Source: Bryobacterales bacterium (GTDB taxonomy: Bacteria > Acidobacteriota > Terriglobia > Bryobacterales > Bryobacteraceae). From it: a stretch of 34,395 nt of DNA. The DNA lies in NCBI GenBank assembly GCA_026129915.1, contig JAHCHD010000037.1, forward strand, positions 1-34,395, read 5' to 3'. Position numbers and translations under genes: made by a program. The notes below the pieces were generated by a model. The model did no database searches. It was not told the DNA's origin and saw only the letters and a program-made list of their open reading frames with translations. Each line of letters opens with the position of its first letter. The first letter of the stretch is position 1. Shown in pieces: positions 1 to 7,868 of this stretch.

Positions 1-5
1 CATTT

Positions 6-1478
6 TCACTTGCGTTTCCGCAAGTCAGCTAGGAATCGGAAATAACTCCTGAGCCGCTCGCGGAAGAGCAGCAGCACCGCGCCGTAGCAGAACGCGCCCG
101 CGATTATTTCCAGCATTAGCCTTTGCAGATGAGAACTAACAGGAAGCAGCTCTGACCGCTGCAGAACACCGATCATGAAAGCCATAAACGCAGACCCAGT
201 AACCGCAGGCACCATGGCGCGTGCATAGTCCGTGACTGTCAACGAAGTAATATGAATTAAACGGGCAGCGACAACAACCAATACAATCGGAGTCGCGATC
301 AGCCAAACCAGCGCTACCGCTGTGAGGCCGTAGGGAGAAGCGAAGTAGAAAACCACGGGCAGCACGCTGAACTGCACAACTGAAACACGCACTTGAAACT
401 TCACATCTTTCAACGCAATGAGCACTTGGGCGGAGAGAGACGTCAATGCTCGCATTCCTGCACATAGAGTAAGCAACTGCACTGGCGCAATCGCTTGCCG
501 CCATTTCTCTCCAACCAGAAAAATGATCGCGTCCGGCGCTACCAGCGAGAAACCAACCACTGCCGGAAAGACACTAATCGAAAGAGGCTCGGCGATCTTC
601 AGAAAGTATCTCCGTACTAGGGCGTGATCATGTTGCACACTAGCGATCAGCGGCCCCGAAACCCTCATCAATAGCATGTTTATCTTATCCGCTGGGGCGT
701 TGGCAATATCGATGGCGAACCGGTAGGCGCCGAGGGCATCCTCCCCAATCCGCTTCGCCACGATCAGCGGATCCACCTGCCTTGTAAGCGTATTCAGAAA
801 GCCAGAGATAGATACGCGAGCCCCAAATGCGAGAGGCTCACGGACCATTAACCACTGCGGCCAATTGAATCGAAATGGCGCCCATGCCAACACGAGAACG
901 GTCGCTGCGAGCTTGCCAGCAAGGCCACCAACCAGAGTCGACCAGTAGCTAGCCCCCAGAAGCGCTGCAAGTACGCTAACACCAGATCGCACCACCTGAT
1001 CCGATGCATCCGCATACGCAAGCCGGCGATAGTCAAGTCTCTTGCGCAGGAGGGCCATCGGTATTGACTGAAAGCCAGTCATGATTAGCGCAGTGCTGTT
1101 GGCCACAACAAGCCATCGAATCTCAGGAGAGGCGAAAAAGCTGGCCACCAATGGGCTCATTAGTACAGCAAACCCGAAGAAAAGGCTGCAGATCGCAACC
1201 GAGGTGGTGTGCAGTTGAGCAATCGCATCGTGCTTGAGATCCCTCATTTGGACCACTGCCGACCCTAGACCAAACTCAGCGAGCATGGTGGTGATCACGT
1301 GGAAGAGGCCGGCCATTCCCGCCAGACCCAGTTCGGCTGGCGATAGGATACGGGCTAGCGCAATCACCGAAGCCCAGGTAACTAGTTGCGTAGCCCACTT
1401 CCCGCCAGCGGTCCAGGCAAGCCCCCCTACGAATGTCCGGTCGCGTTCACGTACCGACGGTTGTTCCGAGTCGCTCAC
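6..1478 (-). CDS. Wzx/PST-family polysaccharide flippase
   Basis: A 490-residue polytopic membrane protein of the MATE-like MOP superfamily, PST/WzxC type. It probably flips lipid-linked oligosaccharide repeat units across the inner membrane during capsule, EPS or O-antigen assembly. Hydrophobic helices run along almost the whole length. The N-terminal stretch around residues 17-60 (GGLAWTAGGKWATQL, then RILSPAELGLAGM) is typical of the family, followed by a conserved region containing LRKRLDYRRLAYAD near residues 145-160. The start ATG overlaps the stop of the upstream glycosyltransferase by 4 nt (ATGA), which implies translational coupling in one polysaccharide operon. The length is normal for the family. 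The substrate cannot be deduced. Two bases after the stop an ATG at 3-1 probably opens the next operon gene, which lies outside the window. The family call is confident and the substrate unknown. Confidence 0.85.
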   Translation of the reverse strand: MSDSEQPSVRERDRTFVGGLAWTAGGKWATQLVTWASVIALARILSPAELGLAGMAGLFHVITTMLAEFGLGSAVVQMRDLKHDAIAQLHTTSVAICSLFFGFAVLMSPLVASFFASPEIRWLVVANSTALIMTGFQSIPMALLRKRLDYRRLAYADASDQVVRSGVSVLAALLGASYWSTLVGGLAGKLAATVLVLAWAPFRFNWPQWLMVREPLAFGARVSISGFLNTLTRQVDPLIVAKRIGEDALGAYRFAIDIANAPADKINMLLMRVSGPLIASVQHDHALVRRYFLKIAEPLSISVFPAVVGFSLVAPDAIIFLVGEKWRQAIAPVQLLTLCAGMRALTSLSAQVLIALKDVKFQVRVSVVQFSVLPVVFYFASPYGLTAVALVWLIATPIVLVVVAARLIHITSLTVTDYARAMVPAVTGSAFMAFMIGVLQRSELLPVSSHLQRLMLEIIAGAFCYGAVLLLFRERLRSYFRFLADLRKRK

Positions 1479-2665
1479 TTCGCACCCTGGACGGTTTCAT
1501 GCACCATCTGCGCGAAGTCCTCGGCATACCGTGCTTCGGTAAACTGCTGCTTCGCAAGCTCGCGGCCACGTGCGCCCATACGGCTTCGGAGGTCGGGGTC
1601 GGCCAGCAGTTTGCGGAGGCGGTCCTCCAAGGCATCCGCGTCGCCCGAGGGAAACAGAAATCCGTTCTCGCCGTCACGGATCAAGTGGGGAATGCCGCCA
1701 ATCCTGGATCCAATCACCGGGATGCCGGCGCTCATTGCTTCTATCAGTACCCGGCCCATCCCTTCGCACCGCGAAGGGAGGACGAGAATCGCTGCCTCGG
1801 AAATCAGTTTGAGCGCCTCAGAGTTTGGACGGGCTTTCAGTATCTCGATGCGTGAGGAGTCGCCAACCAGCTCATCCAAGGGAGCACGGTCAGGGAAATG
1901 TCCCAACAGTTGCAGCCGGGCATCGGGAAAGTCCACTTCGAGGTTCCGGAACGCACGGATCAGCAAATCCACGCCTTTGAGATACCACGGCGCCCCCACA
2001 AAGATGACCGTTGACGATTCATGAGGGTAGGCATCAGGAACCTGGGAGGCCGCCGCGAAGTTGTGGAATATGCTTCGCTTCACACTGCGCAGACGGGGGT
2101 AGGAGTCCAGCAGATCCGGCGCCAAAAGTTGCACGCGATCGGCGGCCAAACAGGTCCGGTGCAAACACCAGTCTGACCAAGAATGCTTCAGACGATCGCC
2201 CAGCGTCGGGTGTGGGCGATCCACAAGGTACATAAATTGGGGTGAAGTGACAATTTGAACCACCAGGGGCGCCCCCGTCAACCACTTCAGTGTTACCCCG
2301 CACAATCCTGTCCCTAGATGGGCATAGGCGACGATGCAGTCGAACGGCTCTTCTCGGTGCAGACGCATTCCAGTGGCAAGAAAGAACCAGATTACTCTTA
2401 GCCGCTTGAGCAGTCCGAAACCTTTCTTGGCCAGCAGCCAGTGAAACCGGAATGACCCGATGGTGCGGGAAGGGTAAGAACCCGGCCCAAGCCATCTAAC
2501 CACCTCGCCAGGACTCCACCACCAGACCCTCTGCAGTACCTCGCCTTGGAGCCGGGCGGAATGCCAGCTAAACGGCTCGCGAGTGGGATCTAGAGAGGGC
2601 GGAGCCACAGTCGCATGAATGTACAGGATGCGATACCGGGGTCTATCGGATTGCGACAACGTCAT
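1475..2665 (-). CDS. Glycosyltransferase family 4 (GT-B fold)
   Basis: Cytoplasmic or membrane-associated nucleotide-sugar glycosyltransferase, likely acting in surface polysaccharide assembly with the coupled flippase. The C-terminal half carries the GT4 signature: FVGAPWYLKGVDLLI, then LLGHFPDRAPL, then the EX7E motif within SRCEGMGRVLIEAMSAGIPV, followed by GGIPHLIRDGENGFLFPSGD. The start is ambiguous. A TTG at 2683 gives the longest form (402 aa). The ATG at 2665 is used here, but AGGAG abuts it directly, and a TTG at 2659 sits 6 nt behind the same AGGAG, which is better spacing. The donor and acceptor sugars are not predictable. The gene is divergent from the AI-2E family gene at 2750. 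Confidence 0.87.
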   Translation of the reverse strand: MTLSQSDRPRYRILYIHATVAPPSLDPTREPFSWHSARLQGEVLQRVWWWSPGEVVRWLGPGSYPSRTIGSFRFHWLLAKKGFGLLKRLRVIWFFLATGMRLHREEPFDCIVAYAHLGTGLCGVTLKWLTGAPLVVQIVTSPQFMYLVDRPHPTLGDRLKHSWSDWCLHRTCLAADRVQLLAPDLLDSYPRLRSVKRSIFHNFAAASQVPDAYPHESSTVIFVGAPWYLKGVDLLIRAFRNLEVDFPDARLQLLGHFPDRAPLDELVGDSSRIEILKARPNSEALKLISEAAILVLPSRCEGMGRVLIEAMSAGIPVIGSRIGGIPHLIRDGENGFLFPSGDADALEDRLRKLLADPDLRSRMGARGRELAKQQFTEARYAEDFAQMVHETVQGAK

Positions 2666-2720
2666 CTCCTGCGAGTGTAGCAATCGCGGTCACGCATGAG
2701 GCGAAAATTGTGATCTCGCC

Positions 2721-2738
2721 CTCCGATATACTCGGAGG
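2721..2738 (+). promoter_or_regulatory. Inverted repeat covering a TATACT box and the ribosome binding site of the AI-2E gene
   Basis: CTCCGA (2721-2726) and TCGGAG (2732-2737) form a perfect 6-bp inverted repeat around TATAC. The right arm overlaps the GGAGG (2734-2738) that serves the ATG at 2750, 11 nt downstream. The central TATACT resembles a -10 box. It could be an operator, or an RNA hairpin masking the Shine-Dalgarno. The sequence is seen; the function is inferred. Confidence 0.35.
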
Positions 2739-2749
2739 ATACAACCCTA

Positions 2750-3847
2750 ATGGCCGCCCAAACCAATACGCTGAATTTCCGCAATGTCACCTGGTGGGCG
2801 GTGATCGTGGCGGCGCTGGTGTTGCTGTACCAAGTGATTTCGCCCTACTTTCAGCCGCTTGGCTGGGGCATGATTCTCGCCATCTTCTTCTACCCCGTTC
2901 ACAGCCGCCTCCGCCAGTGGATCAGCAACCGCAATGTGGCGGCACTGTGCACGGTTCTGCTCGTGCTGGTAACCCTGATTGGTCCCATGGTCTGGCTGAG
3001 CATCACCCTTGTAAAGGAAGTGAACAATGCCGTTCAGGGGATTCCCGAAGGCTTCGTCCAAACCGCCGCGCAGCGAGTGGAACAGGTGACCGCGGACCTG
3101 GGCGTGCCGGTGGTGAACGTCGAGGAGGAGGTGAAGGATCGCATCCGGGATGGAGCTGCGTTCCTAGCTTCCAAAGCCACCAATATTATGTCGGTTGTGA
3201 TTCATTCCTTCCTGCACCTGCTGATCTTTTTGCTGGCCCTCTATTACCTCTTGCGGGACGGACCACGGATTCTGCAGGTGATCAAGGATGTGGCGCCTGT
3301 GGGCGAGGAGACGCGCGACCGCATGCTGGGACAGGCTGCGGACATGATCCAGGCCACCATCCTTAGCAGTGTGGTGGTGTCGGTTGCCCAGGGATTGATC
3401 GGCGGACTCACATTCTGGATTCTGGGATTGCCCTCCCCCTTGATTTGGGGGCTGGTGATTGGTGTACTCGCCTTCCTTCCCGTGATTGGGCCTAGCCTGG
3501 TGTGGGCGCCCATGGGCACGTACATGATCTTCAACGGCGAACCGGGCCGCGGACTGCTGCTGATTGTGCTGGGCTTCGTGCTAATAAGCAGTTCCGACAA
3601 GGTATTGCGGCCCATGCTGATTGCGGGGCGCGCCAGGCTGAATGAGTTGCTGGTGCTGGTGAGCCTGCTGGGAGGGCTGGAGGCATTTGGATTCATCGGC
3701 ATCATCGTGGGGCCAGTCATCGTGGCCACCTGCGTCGGTATGCTGAAGGGCTACAGGGAGGCGCTAGTGGACGAGCAAGATACCGTGGCCGCGCTGCCAA
3801 TCAATGCCCTCATGAGAAGCGGCCCAGGCACGACCATCACCTCCTGA
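2750..3847 (+). CDS. AI-2E family transporter (PF01594-type membrane protein)
   Basis: A 365-residue polytopic inner-membrane protein of the AI-2E/TqsA/PerM exporter family. It shows the usual layout: two N-terminal helices (about residues 12-50), a third near 60-85, a soluble segment (about 90-140), then a block of helices from about 148 to 340. The conserved family stretch ALYYLLRDG is followed by GLIGGLTFWILGLPSPLIWG and FLPVIGPSLVWAP. Relatives export the autoinducer AI-2, sodium or other solutes; the substrate here is unknown and AI-2 should not be assumed. The start has a GGAGG 11 nt upstream inside an inverted repeat. It stands alone, divergent from the polysaccharide genes. The family assignment is firm. 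Confidence 0.88.
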   Translation: MAAQTNTLNFRNVTWWAVIVAALVLLYQVISPYFQPLGWGMILAIFFYPVHSRLRQWISNRNVAALCTVLLVLVTLIGPMVWLSITLVKEVNNAVQGIPEGFVQTAAQRVEQVTADLGVPVVNVEEEVKDRIRDGAAFLASKATNIMSVVIHSFLHLLIFLLALYYLLRDGPRILQVIKDVAPVGEETRDRMLGQAADMIQATILSSVVVSVAQGLIGGLTFWILGLPSPLIWGLVIGVLAFLPVIGPSLVWAPMGTYMIFNGEPGRGLLLIVLGFVLISSSDKVLRPMLIAGRARLNELLVLVSLLGGLEAFGFIGIIVGPVIVATCVGMLKGYREALVDEQDTVAALPINALMRSGPGTTITS

Positions 3848-3927
3848 CGCCGACGCGGCAGTTTGGAGACCGTGCATGCGCAGGGAGCTATTTCGCGTAT
3901 CATGTGGGGGGAAGAGGGGCAACGGGA

Positions 3928-4749
3928 TTGAAGGATCTCAAGGGGAAAAGCGCCATTGTCACGGGGGCAGGGCGCGGGATTGGCAAGCGTCTCGCCTTGG
4001 GCTTGGCGCAGGCTGGGTGCCGCGTGGCCCTGTTGGCTCGCACTGAGGCGCAACTCCAGTTGGCGCAACTTGAGATCGAGGCTCGCGGCGGAATTGGCCT
4101 TCCCTATGCAGCCGATGTCTGCCAGTACGACACGCTGGCCGAAGTCTTTCGTCGAATCCGGGAAGACCTTGGCCCTGCCGACATCCTGGTGACTGCTGCC
4201 GGCATGCAGGGTCCCATTGGCCCGTTCTGGGAAACTGACCTTGCCGACTGGCGGCAGACGCTGGATACGAACCTCATTGGAACCATCAACGCGGTTCGCA
4301 TCGTGCTGCCGGAAATGGTGGCGAGGCGCAGGGGCAAGGTGGTAGTACTGGGCGGGCGTGGCGTCTCCCACGCGCGGCCCTTTTTCACTGCGTACGCCGC
4401 GTCCAAGGCCGCCTTGGGACGCACAGTGGAATCCCTCTCGGAGGAACTGTCAGAACACAACGTGCAGATAAACTGCCTGGCCCCAGGCAACACCTACACG
4501 CACATGACTGACCAGATTCTCGCGGCGGGCGAGCGGGCCGGCTGGCGCGACCAGGAAATGGCGGTGAAGGTCCGCCAAACCGGAGGGGTCGCACCCAACA
4601 AGCAGATTGAGCCGGCTCTGTTCCTCGCGTCGTCGCAATCCAATCACATCACGGGCAAGATCATCCATGTGGATGACGACTGGAAAACGCTGCTTGAGAG
4701 TACGATACCGGCGGAACTCTACACGCTACGACGCGTGCAGCGGGCCTGA
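3928..4749 (+). CDS. SDR-family oxidoreductase, catalytic serine apparently replaced
   Basis: A short-chain dehydrogenase/reductase of the classical Rossmann type. The cofactor loop TGAGRGIG lies at residues 12-19, and an Arg after strand 2 (LLART) suggests NADP(H). The AAG motif is near 90, with Asn115 and the YAASK motif at Tyr156/Lys160. The position 13 residues before the catalytic Tyr, normally Ser, is Gly143 (LGGRGVS); Ser147 is only 9 residues away. This GG-type variant may be a distinct subfamily with altered or lost reductase activity. I chose the TTG at 3928 because a purine-rich GGGGAAGAGGGG lies at suitable spacing; a GTG at 3904 would add 8 residues with no ribosome binding site. 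The substrate is unknown. It converges on the ATL gene. Confidence 0.85.
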   Translation: MKDLKGKSAIVTGAGRGIGKRLALGLAQAGCRVALLARTEAQLQLAQLEIEARGGIGLPYAADVCQYDTLAEVFRRIREDLGPADILVTAAGMQGPIGPFWETDLADWRQTLDTNLIGTINAVRIVLPEMVARRRGKVVVLGGRGVSHARPFFTAYAASKAALGRTVESLSEELSEHNVQINCLAPGNTYTHMTDQILAAGERAGWRDQEMAVKVRQTGGVAPNKQIEPALFLASSQSNHITGKIIHVDDDWKTLLESTIPAELYTLRRVQRA

Positions 4750-4753
4750 CGGT

Positions 4754-4771
4754 TTTACGGAACGAACTCAG
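4754..4771 (+). repeat. 18-bp dispersed repeat, copy 1
   Basis: The 18 bases starting TTTACGGAACG and ending CTCAG recur exactly at 9117-9134. The 12-base core CGGAACGAACTC is also present inverted at 10332-10343. This copy sits in the 27-bp gap between two convergent stop codons. Confidence 0.6.
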
Positions 4772-4776
4772 TCCAG

Positions 4777-5172
4777 CTATTCCGCCGATTCCCAGGGACG
4801 CAACTCAAACTCGAAACGCTCCATGTCAACGCGCTCACCACGGAAGCGCACTCCCTCGGCTTCCAGCAGACGGCGCTGGGTGTCGCCGTGTTCAAAGCGA
4901 GTCTTGATCTCGCCGCCTGCCCCCACCACCCGCTGCCAGGGGAGATCCACGCCGTCCCGGCGCAACAACTGCGCAGCCTGCCGGTGGTAACCGGGGTAGC
5001 CCGCTGCCGCCGCCACCTTGGCGTACGACGAAACGTAGCCAGCTGGGATGCTGAGAATCACGCGGCTCATGGCGTCATCGCGCGCACGGCTCGGCTGGGT
5101 ATGCCGCAACGCACGGCGAAACGGGTCAAACGAATCCTCGGAAGAACCAGACTTGTTTGCTTTCCGTTTCAT
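4777..5172 (-). CDS. Alkyltransferase-like (ATL) MGMT-family DNA repair protein
   Basis: A 131-residue protein with the winged-helix DNA-binding fold of O6-alkylguanine-DNA alkyltransferase. The conserved core IPAGYVSSYAKVAAAAG (about residues 42-58) is followed by the active-site loop PWQRVV at 78-83. The PCHR cysteine of true MGMT is replaced by Trp79, the hallmark of ATL proteins. These bind O6-alkylguanine without transfer and hand lesions to nucleotide excision repair (known for the family). A basic, Ser-rich N-terminal extension of about 34 residues precedes the core. The start at 5172 has AGGAGG just upstream. The open frame continues to 5523, but that part would cover the oppositely oriented gene at 5302 and is rejected. 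Confidence 0.85.
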   Translation of the reverse strand: MKRKANKSGSSEDSFDPFRRALRHTQPSRARDDAMSRVILSIPAGYVSSYAKVAAAAGYPGYHRQAAQLLRRDGVDLPWQRVVGAGGEIKTRFEHGDTQRRLLEAEGVRFRGERVDMERFEFELRPWESAE

Positions 5173-5301
5173 GCTCCTCCTGTCGCGGCAAACCCTGTCG
5201 ATGCAGCAGCCCATCCACTGCCTGGTTCTCAGTATCGCAATCACCGCCAGTCGCCAAGAGCGCCAGCCAGCCTCCGGGGCTCGGTTGGGTATCCTGGAAC
5301 A

Positions 5302-5709
5302 ATGAGCTATCTGGACAATCTGGAGAACAGCCTGAAAGCGCTCGAATCTCAGGAGGAGAAGGACCCCGCGCAGCAGGAGCGGGAACGACAACGGCGTGCG
5401 GACGAACGCGATGCCGCGGCGCAGCGAGCACCGTTTGTGCGCGCGCTCAAGACCAGCAGCTTCACCGGGCAACTGCTGGGCGCCTGCCGCAGATTGGGCC
5501 CAGCCAGAGGCGTGTATGTCCAAATTACCTGGGTGGACGACGCGCTACGGCTGGAGGTGCGTGAGCACCGCCTGGAACTGGTCCCCACTCCGGATGGCAT
5601 CGTCGCCGTCTACGCGGAGGCGGGCGCGGAGCGCCGGCGCGAGACCATCAACCTGGAAGGGGACGGTGAGGCGCTAGCGAGGCAATGGCTGCAAGCACTG
5701 CCCGATTAG
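5302..5709 (+). CDS. Hypothetical small protein with N-terminal coiled coil
   Basis: A 135-residue soluble protein whose family I do not recognise. Residues 1-45 are highly charged and predicted by eye to be a coiled coil (LDNLENSLKALESQEEKD, then many Arg/Glu/Gln). Residues 46-135 look like a compact alpha/beta domain (FTGQLLGACRRLGPARGVYVQ, then strands DALRLEVREHRLELVP and GIVAVYAEA). There is no signal peptide or membrane segment. It is divergent from the ATL gene with a 129-bp shared upstream region. Its stop overlaps the end of the convergent HTH gene by 4 nt. Codon use resembles the neighbours, supporting a real gene. Confidence 0.65.
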   Translation: MSYLDNLENSLKALESQEEKDPAQQERERQRRADERDAAAQRAPFVRALKTSSFTGQLLGACRRLGPARGVYVQITWVDDALRLEVREHRLELVPTPDGIVAVYAEAGAERRRETINLEGDGEALARQWLQALPD

Positions 5710-6219
5710 GCAACGTCCGGGAATTCGGGATCCTGCGGGCGTGGAGTCCACCTCAGCAACAGCTCTTGCGCCTTGCCGTTTTTCTCCTTCAATCGGAGCA
5801 AGACCTTGGCTACGCGGAGTTTCATTGCTATGGACACTTCGCTTTCGGGTGCGCGCATCGCATCTGTTAGCGTTTCGATGGCGGCATCCATCATGCGGTC
5901 CCACCGTTCCTGCTCCCACATGGATCGTTCACGCTCCGCTTCCTGCAACTGGTGAGCAAAGGCGCCATCGCGCGCCGCCCAGCTGCGAACGGTATCGGAA
6001 TCAGTTCCGGCCTCGCGTGCGGCCCCCAGAGAGACCTTCGCTTCCCGAATCGCTTCCAGCACCGTTACTTTCGCACGCACCTCAGGCATTCGTGGCCGCT
6101 CGCCGCCCAACTTCGCGAGTCGTGGCTCAGGGAAGCGAAGTAGCCGCCCCCTTTTTTGCGAAGTTGCTGGATGTTGGATCTCGTTGTTCGGCGGAGTCTT
6201 TACTGTCGTCGTGGGCCAT
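5706..6219 (-). CDS. Small HTH (terminase-small-subunit-like) protein, frameshifted near its N terminus
   Basis: The conserved part lies in the frame ending at 5706. A helix-turn-helix-like segment (KVTVLEAIREAKVSLGAAR, then GTDSDTVRSWAARDGAF) is followed by a long charged helix and a C-terminal segment. The layout resembles phage terminase small-subunit or transposase-type HTH domains; DNA binding is inferred. The best start is ATG 6219, 9 nt after a perfect AAGGAG, but its frame (MAHDDSKDSAEQRDPTSS) stops after 30 codons. Joining it to the conserved frame needs a 1-nt shift near an A6G5 run at about 6150-6160. The uninterrupted frame starts at ATG 6278, but a TATAAT lies across that start. 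Without the shift the first good ATG is 6089. It is either a sequencing indel or a recent mutation. Confidence 0.55.
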
Positions 6220-6278
6220 GGACTGCATCTCCTTGCGCGACGCGATGGCCTTGCGGAATCCCGTCGCGCCACGCACAT

Positions 6279-6284
6279 ATTATA
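6279..6284 (-). promoter_or_regulatory. Probable -10 box (TATAAT) of the small HTH gene
   Basis: The minus strand reads TATAAT at 6284-6279, a consensus sigma-70 -10 hexamer in GC-rich surroundings. It lies 60 nt before the AAGGAG-preceded ATG at 6219. No good -35 is visible 17 nt upstream. It argues that translation does not start at 6278. Confidence 0.45.
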
Positions 6285-6424
6285 CAGATCAACATACTGC
6301 TGGCGAGAAACCGCCGGCTCTTGGAAACAGACGAGAGCCTGCTAACCAGTTGGCATACAGACAGTTATCCATCCGTAGAAATAGTTTGAAATGGCTGTGA
6401 CGGGGGAAGGTCTGATGAAGTCCT

Positions 6425-7165
6425 TCAGGCGAGTTCGAGCAAGCCCGGCACCACCAGCGGCTTCTCTGCGTAGAACGCCTCTGCCAATTGCAGACCACTT
6501 GCATGGCAATAAGCAGCAGCCACTCCGGTTGCAGGAAGCGCGGAGTGCCGCCTCGTCAGGGAATGGGAAGGAATCGGCGAAATGAACGCCCGGTTGAAAC
6601 TGGCTCCGATAGCAAAGTAGGGCATCCACCTTCACGCCAATCTGGAATTCGCTCAGCGGCGTCAGCAGGGTAGGTGGCAGCGGGGTATCCGGCATCCCTC
6701 GCAACACCAGACTGATGCGATGGGGTGGCAGATCGTCATCGAGTTTGGGCCATCCGGCGGCTTGGCATGCATCGCGCAGCATCTCCCACGCATAGCGATG
6801 GTCCAGGATAGAGCCGCTCTGGATGCGGGCCAACCACCACCTTAGGCTGCAAGCTGCGAAGCATCCCCGCCAGTCATGCGGGCCAGAATGTTATTTTCCA
6901 GGCGACCGTCCGGCAGACCGAGGTTCCCCCGCCAGGCTAAGCCCAGCACCGTGGCCGCCTGCTCGGCTTCGGCCACACGCTGCTGCGGGATGCCGCGCGC
7001 ACTCATGTCACCGGTACTGAGGTCGAGGATACCTGCGCGTTTCCCTTGCGCAGCGGCGCTTGCAAGCACACCCCCGCAGAACCACTCCGCGTCGCCAGGG
7101 TGAGCGGCAACCGCCAGCAAATCAAGCGGCTCCACAGCGGTGACGTCCAGAGTTGGATAAAACAT
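6425..7165 (-). pseudogene. Broken PIG-L deacetylase resembling bacillithiol-biosynthesis BshB1
   Basis: A LmbE/PIG-L zinc deacetylase, the family that deacetylates GlcNAc-malate in bacillithiol synthesis, is recognisable only by reading several frames. Frame 1 from ATG 7165 (GGGAG 5 nt upstream) gives DLLAVAAHPGDAEWFCGG and GLPDGRLENN up to about 6880. Frame 2 gives LAGMLRSLQPKVVVG and reaches YPDH. Frame 3 gives HRYAWEMLRDA, PPHRISLVL and KVDALLCYRSQF. Another frame gives the C terminus HASGLQLAEAFYAEKPLVV and ends at 6425. At least three 1-nt shifts are needed. Two catalytic motifs are also changed: HPDD reads HPGD and HPDH reads YPDH. Together these suggest genuine decay, though clustered sequencing errors could explain the shifts. 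It lies 18 nt after the rhomboid stop in the same direction. Confidence 0.75.
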
Positions 7166-7183
7166 GGATTCTCCCGAAAGGGC

Positions 7184-7852
7184 CTAGCCCTCCCATTCCT
7201 TTTGGATGCCCAGGGGGGACTCCCGGGACTTGAGAAGCCACCCCAGCAAGGCCCCCACCAAAAAACCGCCAATATGGGCGAACCACGCTGTACCGCCGCT
7301 AACAACGGTGCTTCCCGCCGCGTACGCGCCGCTTACCACCTGAATCAGAAACCAGTAGAGGAGCATGAATACGGCGGGAATCTCCACGGTAGTGAAAAAG
7401 ATGATGATCGGCACCAGCGTGAGAATCCGGCTGTGGGGGAACTTCACCATGTATGCTCCCATTACTCCGGCAATGGCGCCGCTGGCTCCCACGGTAGGAA
7501 TTGGGGAGCCCGGTTCCGCCAGAAAATGCACCAGACCCGCCGCAGCACCGCAGACAAGGTAGAAGCTGAGGAATCGCGCCGGCCCTAGAGCATCCTCCAC
7601 GTTGTCGCCAAAGATCCACAGAAACCACATATTGCCGATCAGGTGCATCCATCCTGCGTGGAGAAACATGTAGGTGCCCAGAGTGTGCCAGGCGAAGCGG
7701 TCTGGGACGATCGCCCACGTTTCGAACAGACCCCGCATCGACGCGGCGGGGGTGGCGATCTCAATGCCGAAGGCGATGAGATTCATTGCGATCAGGCCCA
7801 TCACCACCCAGGGGCGTGAGTTACTGGGGTGGGTATCGCGCAGAGGAATCAT
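7184..7852 (-). CDS. Rhomboid-family intramembrane serine protease
   Basis: A 222-residue membrane protease with six or more hydrophobic helices. Family hallmarks are visible: HAGWMHLIGNMWFLWIFG (about residues 65-82, the L1/TM2 HxxxN motif), the nucleophile Ser124 in GASGAIAG, and the TM6 His193 in AHIGGFLVG. These form the Ser-His dyad that cleaves transmembrane substrates within the bilayer. I chose ATG 7852 because the remaining 31 residues of the longer frame (to 7945) overlap the end of the PfkB gene and do not look like family sequence. It follows the pfkB-type gene by 16 nt and precedes the broken deacetylase by 18 nt, so the three form one transcription unit. Its substrates are unknown. 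Confidence 0.88.
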   Translation of the reverse strand: MIPLRDTHPSNSRPWVVMGLIAMNLIAFGIEIATPAASMRGLFETWAIVPDRFAWHTLGTYMFLHAGWMHLIGNMWFLWIFGDNVEDALGPARFLSFYLVCGAAAGLVHFLAEPGSPIPTVGASGAIAGVMGAYMVKFPHSRILTLVPIIIFFTTVEIPAVFMLLYWFLIQVVSGAYAAGSTVVSGGTAWFAHIGGFLVGALLGWLLKSRESPLGIQKEWEG

Positions 7853-7868
7853 GCGTGTGCCATTGGAC

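Noticed and set aside
3244..3729. Minus-strand 161-aa frame inside the AI-2E gene
   Set aside because: It is antisense to a clear membrane-protein gene and its composition is that of a shadow frame.
5173..5523. Longer frame for the ATL gene (248 aa)
   Set aside because: It lies antisense to the gene at 5302-5709, and AGGAGG supports the start at 5172.
6140..6165. Programmed -1 frameshift at a heptamer of the A AAA AAG type in the HTH gene
   Set aside because: A -1 slip enters a frame that soon stops. Joining to the conserved frame needs +1, so the classical -1 mechanism does not fit.
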